Origin: Phycisphaerales bacterium
Lineage (GTDB): Bacteria; Planctomycetota; Phycisphaerae; Phycisphaerales; Phycisphaeraceae
NCBI GenBank assembly: GCA_012031455.1
Contig: JAAUTM010000148.1
Span: forward strand, 1-5,169
Direction of reading: 5' to 3'
Length of the DNA stretch: 5,169 nt
The stretch's first letter is position 1, and each line of letters starts with the position of its first letter. Shown here piece after piece: positions 1 to 5,169 of the stretch. Under the pieces are notes generated by a model. It saw nothing but the letters and a program-made list of their open reading frames with translations. It was not told where the DNA came from and did no database searches. The position numbers and the translations under genes are program-made.

Positions 1-588
1 TTGCTGGCTCGTACCCGACATGATATTGCAGGTTTGCATGGGGCCTGGCGTGAACTGCGAACACGTCGGGATCATCTGGTCAACCCGCATGGTATTCACC
101 TACGCTGGCATATGCAGGGGCACCACAGCTTTACCAACTGGTGCCGAGGCATTGCCTGGTATCTTCTGGGATTCTCCAGAAGCTTTGATGCGGTCGGTGT
201 TGAGCTTGCACCAGCGGACCTGCGCGATGAGTTTGTACGCGCTGCAGAGTGGATCAGGGGTTACCAGAATGAAGCAGGGTTATGGCATGCATTTGTTGAT
301 GACCCACGCTGCGGACCGGATACCGCTGGCTCGGCTGGCATCGCAGCCGCAATGTTACAGGGAGTGAAATTAGGTTTGCTGCCCATGGCATATCGAGATT
401 GCGCGCAACGCGCTGTGAATTCACTCCTGGAACATCTCACACCCGATGGTCTGCTGAGTGGCATCACCCAAAGCAACCGTGGTGGCGAGGCGTTGCAGCG
501 CAGCAATTATCGTGTGATCTCACCCATGGGCATGGGCATGCTCGCTCAGGCAGTGGCGCATTTGATGTCTCTACAATCAACGGCCTGA
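1..588 (+). CDS. GH88/GH105-like unsaturated glycuronyl hydrolase, C-terminal half (5' truncated)
   Basis: 195 codons are open from the first base of the window to TGA at 586-588. The family usually has about 370 residues, so roughly the N-terminal half is missing and the TTG at position 1 is probably not the start. The family forms an (alpha/alpha)6 barrel and removes unsaturated uronic acids from oligosaccharides made by polysaccharide lyases. Visible family features are NPHGIHLRW (28-36), WCRGIAW (47-53, matching the family WGRGNGW), GLWHAFVDDP (93-102), the DTAGSAGIAAAMLQGVKLG helix (107-125) and YRVISPMGMGM near the end. R49 and W53 of the sugar-binding motif are kept, but the second G and the N-G are replaced by C, I and A. 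The GLYYHxW-type motif reads GIHLRWH, with Arg where His is expected. This suggests a divergent clade, possibly with altered specificity. The fold is fairly certain; substrate and exact GH family are not. Confidence 0.8.
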   Translation: MLARTRHDIAGLHGAWRELRTRRDHLVNPHGIHLRWHMQGHHSFTNWCRGIAWYLLGFSRSFDAVGVELAPADLRDEFVRAAEWIRGYQNEAGLWHAFVDDPRCGPDTAGSAGIAAAMLQGVKLGLLPMAYRDCAQRAVNSLLEHLTPDGLLSGITQSNRGGEALQRSNYRVISPMGMGMLAQAVAHLMSLQSTA

Positions 589-591
589 TTA

Positions 592-604
592 GTTTGGTCC
601 AAAC
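592..604. repeat. 13-bp dyad just after the GH88/GH105-like stop codon
   Basis: GTTTGG-T-CCAAAC is a perfect inverted repeat with 6-bp arms and a 1-bp centre, starting four bases after the stop codon. As RNA it could form only a short stem (GTTT/AAAC, 5-nt loop). No T-run follows, so it is not a convincing intrinsic terminator. It could be a protein-binding dyad, a 3'-end processing element or chance. Confidence 0.35.
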
Positions 605-737
605 CCACTTCAGCAAGCCAAACTCACAAACAGGGACCTATCCCGCTAATTTTAAATATGATTTATGTGTACGATTCTCCGCTGATACTTGCGAGCTAGA
701 GCACCTTCAATTCAAACGTAGCGGATAGCGATTCGTC

Positions 738-770
738 CCCTCTCCCCCCGGGAGAGGGCAAGGGTGAGGG
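738..770. repeat. REP-like GC-rich intergenic repeat
   Basis: A CCCTCTCCC arm at 738-746 pairs perfectly with GGGAGAGGG at 750-758 across a 3-nt CCC loop, and is followed by CAAGGGTGAGGG up to 770. From memory, this arrangement (CCCTCTCCC, short loop, GGGAGAGGG, then GGGTGAGGG) matches an intergenic repeat dispersed in many bacterial genomes, usually between or after genes. Here it lies between convergent genes, where the hairpin could stabilise 3' ends. Copy number in this genome cannot be judged from one window. No T-run follows directly (the nearest is at 790-796), so it is not a classical terminator. Confidence 0.65.
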
Positions 771-1379
771 CGTGTCTTGTAATAAGATGTTTTTTTGCTA
801 AGAGCAGCCGAGACTATCACTCCCACAGCCGCGAACTCCGCCGCCGGGCGGTGGTACACGATATCATGGTGTAGGTGTTAAAATGGAGGTTTGCGACGGA
901 GCAATACTTATCCCCTTTTCTTCTCCCCTTACTTTGAGATACACCACATCACCAATACCGGCAACAATATTACCGAAGATGATGATATTATGATAAATAT
1001 AATAGAATACCATTCGCGGGTATATAAAGTTGCGTATACCCCTAGGAATAAACTGCATGATAATACTAATATGGTTACCAGAGCCCGATTTCTTGGGATA
1101 ATCATTGTGTATCTCCAGCAGTATTATTATCGACTATGTATCCCTGTAAATATGCATCCATTGAATCCAATACGACTCGTGCGATCCCAGTTGACAAAGT
1201 TATGGGGGTGATTATATCGGAGTACTTCAATGGAACAATAACTGGGAAATTTGTAAATAATCCCGGAGCACCCTTGAGTTCGGCAGCAACCAATACACGG
1301 CTTGGAAGATAGTGCTGGATTTTAACGAGAATTCCTCCGGATATTGTTCCGACACATGTTGCCGTAGCAATCGACCTAA
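771..1379. other. Long intergenic stretch without a recognisable gene; AT-rich from about 900
   Basis: No recognisable protein, RNA gene or mobile element was seen. The first 90 bases are mixed, with a T7 run at 790-796 and an imperfect dyad TACAC...GTGTA at 855-873. Composition then changes: 961-1140 is 61/180 G+C (34%), against 40/60 in a sample of the hydrolase gene (301-360). Open frames exist on both strands: 891-1211 (+), 864-1058 (-) and 1102-1383 (-). The two mutually overlapping ones look like by-products of an AT-rich region. The frame at 1102-1383 is the most protein-like: 93 codons from a TTG that overlaps the sulfatase 1 stop as TTGA. It lacks a Shine-Dalgarno sequence and shows no known family. 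The stretch could be an untranslated region, a decayed gene or a foreign insertion. Confidence 0.5.
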
Positions 1380-2749
1380 TCAAACCGGCAGTCGGATAGG
1401 GGCGGGCAGTCTGCCTTTGAGAGGCCGGGATTCGCCCAGTTGCTTTCGCATGGCTTCCACCTGCTCATGTAACTCTTTCTTTTTGTCAGCATACTTGGGA
1501 TCGTCAATCAGGTTCCTGAGCTGGTAGGGATCGTTGGTAAGGTCATACATCACCCAGTCCCCGGAGAAGTGGTAAGCATAGACCCATTCCTTGGTGCGAA
1601 TCCCACGCCAGTCGGTTCCCGGCCCGCCTCCTTTGTTCACGTTGAAGATAAATGCTGCATCCCGTTCCGTATCAGACTTTCCGATAAAGGTCGCTGAGTA
1701 GTCCATCCCCTGAACGTTGGCGGGAACCGGTATATCACAAAACCCAAGCAGGGTTGGCATAACATCGACTGAAGAGACAATCCAGTCGCGACGCTGGCCA
1801 CCTTTGACTTTTCGAGGATAGCGAAGAATGAAGGGGATGTGGATGGACTCCTCCCAGGGCCGCTGCTTGTAAGTATGCCCTTGTGATCCGAGCATATCGC
1901 CATGATCAGAGGTGAATATGAGAACTGTATCTTCGGCAATACCAGCCTGGGCCAATGCTTCATTCACACGGGCCATGCAACTGTCCAGACTCGTCGTCAT
2001 GGCGTAATACTCGAGCAACGACTCCGTACTGCCTTCGGGCACGTTGGGCCTGGCCTTTAGCTCTTTACCTTGATACATCTCAAGGTACTCTGTGGGAGCC
2101 TTGTAGGGATTGTGCGGTGGTCCGTAAGAGACAAACAAACAAAAGGGTGTGTGCTTGTTCTTTTTAATGAATTCGACCGCTAGATCCGTCTGTACATCAG
2201 GTTCCCAACCTTCAACACGAATCGGTTCGGTGGAGTCATTCAACCAGTATTCCGGGGTGAAATGCTCATGTGAACAATTGCGCACTGCCCAGAAATCCCA
2301 GCCACGCCGGTTTATTGCATCCACCGGATTATCGCGGTTACCTGATAAATGCCACTTTCCGACGTAGCCGGTGGCATAGCCCTGTTGCTTCATCAGTTCA
2401 GAAATAACGACCTCGTGATCGGGAAGTCGCGCATCATTTTGGATCACACCGGTTGCGTGACCATAGCGCCCCGTCAAAAGATGGCTTCGGTAGGGTGTAC
2501 AAACCGGTTGAGCTGAGATCGCGTTCGTCACCAACAGACTTTCATTGGCGAGCTTATCCAAATGAGGGGTAATGATCTGCTTGTTCCCCATGCAGCCCAT
2601 TGCCTCTGCACGCAATTGATCGGCGAAGACGAATACGATGTTGGGGCGTCTGGCCGATGTTTCGGCTGCAAAGAGACGGTCGCTCAGGGCAATCGTGGGT
2701 ATCGCTGCAGAAACGGTTTCATGAATTCACGCCTTGATAGGATTGACAT
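1380..2749 (-). CDS. Tat-exported S1-family sulfatase 1, with a one-base frameshift in the leader
   Basis: Hydrolyses sulfate esters; the catalytic Cys is converted to formylglycine by a maturase. The body frame opens at 2726 without a usable start and reads TVSAAIPTIALSDRLFAAE then RRPNIVFVFADQ. The other frame supplies ATG at 2749 and MSILSRREFMK. Joined at about 2717 by one restored base they give a typical Tat signal (R6R7, hydrophobic stretch, FAA) on a 456-residue protein of normal family length. In restored numbering: metal-site FAD (D44), maturation motif CTPYR (84-88) followed by SHLLTG, GKWH (131-134), PPHNP (H213), TSDHGD (D282, H283) and K295. All key residues are present, so the body looks functional. 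TTG at 2615 would remove the first beta strand and D44 and is a poor start. AGGGAG at 2754-2759 precedes ATG by 4 nt. A predicted promoter lies upstream. Subfamily and substrate cannot be assigned. Confidence 0.88.
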
Positions 2750-2753
2750 CTAT

Positions 2754-2759
2754 CTCCCT
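2754..2759 (-). promoter_or_regulatory. Ribosome binding site supporting the sulfatase 1 start at 2749
   Basis: On the - strand AGGGAG is followed by ATAG and ATG. The spacing of 4 nt is short but usable. The site matters because this ATG opens the Tat leader MSILSRREFMK, which is out of frame with the sulfatase body. Confidence 0.55.
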
Positions 2760-2793
2760 ATTCTTGGTTGCCCAACGCCATGAATTGGCAGGG

Positions 2794-2807
2794 GCATACC
2801 GGTATGC
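2794..2807. promoter_or_regulatory. Perfect 14-bp palindrome, candidate operator in the sulfatase 1 leader
   Basis: GCATACCGGTATGC is its own reverse complement. It lies 45-58 bp upstream of the sulfatase 1 ATG and about 30-45 bp downstream of the predicted transcription start, a common place for a repressor operator. A CG-centred palindrome of this size resembles LacI-family sites, which often control sugar-utilisation genes; that link is inference. With no loop and no T-run it does not look like a terminator hairpin. Confidence 0.45.
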
Positions 2808-2844
2808 TGACGACGATTGTTCGGCGTTATTTTGCTTTTAAAAC

Positions 2845-2873
2845 AATATACTCAAGTTACTCCATTATGACAA
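2845..2873 (-). promoter_or_regulatory. Predicted sigma70-type promoter of sulfatase 1
   Basis: On the - strand TTGTCA (2873-2868, 5 of 6 to TTGACA), a 17-bp spacer (2867-2851) and TATATT (2850-2845, 5 of 6 to TATAAT). Transcription would begin near 2838, giving a leader of about 90 nt that contains the palindrome at 2794-2807. It sits directly after the T-run of the predicted terminator, consistent with a new transcription unit. Confidence 0.6.
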
Positions 2874-2874
2874 G

Positions 2875-2905
2875 AAAAAATGAAGGGTGGCCTCAAACAA
2901 CTTCA
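2875..2905 (-). terminator. Weak candidate intrinsic terminator after sulfatase 2
   Basis: On the - strand, TGAAG (2905-2901) can pair with CTTCA (2885-2881), with an inner GG/CC pair in the loop, and TTTTTT (2880-2875) follows at once. It starts 11 bp past the sulfatase 2 stop. The stem is short with a large loop, so termination may be partial. Confidence 0.35.
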
Positions 2906-2916
2906 AGGGTTCAGCA

Positions 2917-4434
2917 TCAATCTATGCGCCGTCTTGTTTCAGGAGCGATGTATCCAGGTAGCTTTGTCGGATAACTGGGATAATCCTGGAAGATCAGGTT
3001 CGAATCGGGATTTTTCAAGTAATCTTCATTAATTTTTGGGTATTGTTGCCAGTCCAGTTTCGCCCCATTGACAGAATAGGCGTCTGTTCTGCCGTTAGCC
3101 TGCAGGAACCGTAATAGTTCGTTTTTCATTTCCATTTTGATCGCATCGTACTTTGGCACCTTGGCCAGATTGATCAATTCTTGTGGATCGCTTTGGCGGT
3201 CGAAGAAAAATTCCTTGATATCACCCGCCGAATACACATATTTCCAATCGCGGTTGACCGCCATGTAAATACCTTCGGCTGCGGTACGGAACTGCGAAAA
3301 GACAGTGCGGCGATCTTGAGCACCTGACACCACCGATGCAACATCGATTCCATCAAGTTTAATATTCTGTTGAGTAATACCACAAGCTGCAAGTATTGTG
3401 GGATATATATCAACCAGAGACACTGCCGTGTCGCAGCGCGTTCCAGCCGGGTACCGCTGCGGAAAACGGATGATCATAGGAACACGAGCTGATGCATCAT
3501 GCATGCTCCGTTTGCCAAAACAGTTAAGATCACCAAGAAACTCACCATGATCCGATGCAAAGAGCACGAGTGTGTTCTCCAACTGACCGGTGGCTTCCAG
3601 CTCGTGCATTATGCGGCCAATCTGGTAGTCAACAAAAGATATACAAGCGTAATAATATGCTTTAATCAATCGCACCAGGTTGTCATCGATACCACGGTCA
3701 CGATACTTATATCGGTTCTGATTACGATTGATCCATACCTGAAGCTCCTGGCTATGCTCTGGAACAATCGGCATCGGCATGTCCGGCGAGCGATAGAGCC
3801 GATGCCAGGGTTTGGGTGGTGCTAAGGGTGGATGGGGATGAATGAAGCTCGAGAACAGAAGCCACGGCTGGCCTTTTCCGCTGTTTTCACGAATATGGCG
3901 GACTGATTCGTCTCCAATCCACTGCGTCGGATGCGCATGTGCCGGAAGCGAAGATATTTGGGGAATATAGTACATTTCACCACGAGCACCGTGTGATTCA
4001 TAATAGTCATAATTATTGTCCCGCAACCAGGCAATGTAATCGTCGGATTCCGGTTTGGACTGTATTTCCTCCTGAATTTGGCGGGATTGGTATCCCCGAA
4101 GTGCACGGTGTTCCGGGGTAAAATGGCACTTACCGATAGCGTGTGTTCGATACCCATGCTCACCCAATACCTGCGGATAGGAAGCGCCGTTATCTTCCAT
4201 CATTTTTCCGTTGTCAAAAAGACCAGTCTTTTGCGGATACAAACCGTAATGCATACAGCAGCGTGCGGGTACACATACCGGGCACGGAGAATACGCGTTT
4301 GTAAAAGAAGTCCCTTCCCTGACCAACCGGTCCAGATTCGGAGTCTGTATAACAGCATTACCCAGCGCATGGATAGTGTCAGCACGCTGCATATCTGTAA
4401 AAAGAAATAGAATGTTGGGCTGATTACTGGCCAT
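2917..4434 (-). CDS. S1-family sulfatase 2, apparently cytoplasmic
   Basis: Hydrolyses sulfate esters through a formylglycine made from the motif Cys. I choose ATG at 4434 (505 aa, starting MASNQPNILFLFTDMQ) because GGAG lies 7 nt upstream. The in-frame ATG at 4461 adds only MISLLWSNG and has no ribosome site. The sulfatase fold begins almost at residue 1, so there is no room for a signal peptide; choline-sulfatases are a known precedent for cytoplasmic members. In 505-aa numbering: FTD metal site (D14), CVPAR (54-58), GKCHF (K102, H104), HPHPPLAPP (about 199-207), SDHGE (D295, H296) and K308. The usual T of the TG after CxPxR is replaced by Tyr (MHYG). The frame is intact. The glycosidase gene ends 51 bp upstream, suggesting co-transcription. 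It differs from sulfatase 1 throughout, so it is not a recent duplicate. Substrate unknown. Confidence 0.93.
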   Translation of the reverse strand: MASNQPNILFLFTDMQRADTIHALGNAVIQTPNLDRLVREGTSFTNAYSPCPVCVPARCCMHYGLYPQKTGLFDNGKMMEDNGASYPQVLGEHGYRTHAIGKCHFTPEHRALRGYQSRQIQEEIQSKPESDDYIAWLRDNNYDYYESHGARGEMYYIPQISSLPAHAHPTQWIGDESVRHIRENSGKGQPWLLFSSFIHPHPPLAPPKPWHRLYRSPDMPMPIVPEHSQELQVWINRNQNRYKYRDRGIDDNLVRLIKAYYYACISFVDYQIGRIMHELEATGQLENTLVLFASDHGEFLGDLNCFGKRSMHDASARVPMIIRFPQRYPAGTRCDTAVSLVDIYPTILAACGITQQNIKLDGIDVASVVSGAQDRRTVFSQFRTAAEGIYMAVNRDWKYVYSAGDIKEFFFDRQSDPQELINLAKVPKYDAIKMEMKNELLRFLQANGRTDAYSVNGAKLDWQQYPKINEDYLKNPDSNLIFQDYPSYPTKLPGYIAPETRRRID

Positions 4435-4441
4435 ACCATTA

Positions 4442-4445
4442 CTCC
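4442..4445 (-). promoter_or_regulatory. Ribosome binding site deciding the sulfatase 2 start
   Basis: GGAG on the - strand is followed by 7 nt and the ATG at 4434. The alternative ATG at 4461 is preceded by GACCTGCTAAAA, with no comparable site. Confidence 0.6.
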
Positions 4446-4464
4446 ACAATAAGGATATCATTTT

Positions 4465-4481
4465 TAGCAGGTCACATGCTA
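4465..4481. repeat. Imperfect 17-bp dyad between the glycosidase and sulfatase 2 genes
   Basis: TAGCAGGTCACATGCTA pairs at 7 of 8 positions around a central C, with one G/A mismatch. It fills part of the 51-bp gap. No T-run follows on the - strand, so it is not a terminator. It could be an operator, an RNA hairpin protecting one part of the transcript, or chance. Confidence 0.35.
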
Positions 4482-4485
4482 CATC

Positions 4486-5169
4486 TTACCCATGGCTTTG
4501 TCTACAGGCAGTACCCGGATCAGCATATCCTGCATCCATATCGTCAAGCACAATAACGGTGTCGGGAGTATTTCCCTGCGGAGAAAACGTCATCTCATCG
4601 GTCTTGTCAAACGTACCGATCCGCGTCACACTACCGTTCACAGGAGAATAGTACCACGCCTTGAATTTTGTGCCGCTCATTCGCGCCGTTCTGAGGGTTA
4701 TCGGCCGGCAGGTTGGAAGATAGACAAACGCAAATGTACCCGGTGAAAACATATTTTCGGCATCGCGGGTTGCCACCGCATGATCGCCGCCCGTTCCGGC
4801 ATCGCCAATGATAAATGACTGATCGGGCATACGATTCAGCATCGGCCGTGATTCGATCAGACGCCGAAGATACCCGATCTGTTCAGCGCCCGGGCGTGCA
4901 TGGCATCGGTCCAAAAGCGATCAGGGTGATTAATAGGTTCATACCTGTCGCTGTAGAACTGCCACACCGAATGATGGCCGTATGTTACACCAGCGGCCCC
5001 CGCAAACACGGATCGGTACGATTGTTTACGGACATCATGGTCCCGGAAATACCCGCTGCGTGGGCTCCAAACCGGCCATGGATTGATCGGATGGTCCTCG
5101 TAGTTTATTTCCGCATCAAGGGTTGGCTTGGTAGGAAGCATGTGATAATCCCTATCGATCCATTCCCAT
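4486..5169 (-). CDS. DUF4038/GH140-like glycosidase with C-terminal collagen-binding-like domain; 5' truncated, frameshifted
   Basis: The open frame enters from the right edge (WEWIDRDYH, then [18 protein letters not shown]). It carries [28 protein letters not shown] and RFWTDAMHA, typical of the end of the TIM-barrel DUF4038 domain found in GH140 apiosidase-like enzymes. At about 4890-4893 the reading moves to another frame, which continues [17 protein letters not shown], then [29 protein letters not shown], the [16 protein letters not shown] strand region and [10 protein letters not shown], and stops at TAA (4488-4486). That tail matches the putative collagen-binding domain (PF12904) that usually follows DUF4038. 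With one base restored, 227 residues are visible. TLDAEINYE contains acidic residues placed like the family's catalytic strand (inference). Relatives attack apiose or other plant or algal side chains; the substrate here is unknown. It appears to be the upstream partner of sulfatase 2. Confidence 0.82.

Noticed and set aside
592..604. Terminator of the GH88/GH105-like gene
   Set aside because: The dyad is perfect, but its centre is too tight for a full hairpin and no T-run follows.
399..728. + strand 109-codon frame overlapping the end of the GH88/GH105-like gene
   Set aside because: More than half lies out of frame inside a clear family match, and the remainder matches nothing recognisable.
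841..851. CCGCC-G-GGCGG hairpin
   Set aside because: A 1-nt loop is not sterically reasonable and the GC-rich run gives many such matches by chance.
864..1058. - strand open frame of 64 codons
   Set aside because: It is rich in Ile, Tyr and Phe as expected from AT-rich non-coding DNA, ends in repeat-flanking sequence and matches no known family.
891..1211. + strand open frame of 106 codons
   Set aside because: It has low-complexity AT-driven composition, no recognisable family or ribosome site, and overlaps other open frames of similar quality.
1380..2615. Sulfatase 1 starting at TTG 2615
   Set aside because: The same frame upstream encodes RRPNIVFVFADQ, the conserved first strand and metal ligand, and an apparent signal peptide. 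A start at 2615 would give a broken fold.
2710..2725. Programmed -1 ribosomal frameshifting to join the Tat leader to sulfatase 1
   Set aside because: The site reads TTCATGAAACCG, with no X_XXY_YYZ slippery heptamer. A lost A in AAAA explains the frame change more simply.

Overview
The window carries a bacterial polysaccharide-degradation cluster: the end of a GH88/GH105-like hydrolase on the + strand, and on the - strand two S1-family sulfatases and the C-terminal part of a DUF4038 (GH140-like) glycosidase. Sulfatases packed next to glycosidases, together with a Tat-type leader (SRREFMK) on one sulfatase, suggest a PVC-group bacterium (Kiritimatiellota, Lentisphaerota, Planctomycetota or Verrucomicrobiota). 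This is inference from gene content; there is no phylogenetic marker here. No rRNA, tRNA, CRISPR array or transposase was seen.

Layout. 1-588 (+): C-terminal half of a GH88/GH105-like protein, cut by the left window edge. 589-1379: a long gap between convergent genes, with a short dyad just after the hydrolase, a GC-rich REP-like element at 738-770 and a markedly AT-rich stretch from about 900. 1380-2749 (-): Tat-exported sulfatase 1, whose leader is separated from the body by a one-base frameshift. 2750-2916: a control region with a weak terminator for the upstream gene, a good sigma70-type promoter and a perfect 14-bp palindrome. 2917-4434 (-): sulfatase 2, intact and with no export signal. 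4486-5169 (-): DUF4038/collagen-binding-domain glycosidase, with its N-terminus beyond the right edge and a second one-base frameshift.

The - strand genes are transcribed in the order glycosidase, sulfatase 2, sulfatase 1. The first two are 51 bp apart and probably co-transcribed. Sulfatase 1 appears to have its own promoter. A sensible joint role is desulfation and glycosidic cleavage of a sulfated, uronate- or apiose-like-containing glycan, with sulfatase 1 acting outside the cytoplasm and sulfatase 2 apparently inside. The substrate cannot be read from the sequence.

Both frameshifts are single-base deletions that can be placed in short homopolymers (AAAA to AAA, CCCC to CCC). Consensus errors in the assembly are therefore a serious alternative to true gene decay.
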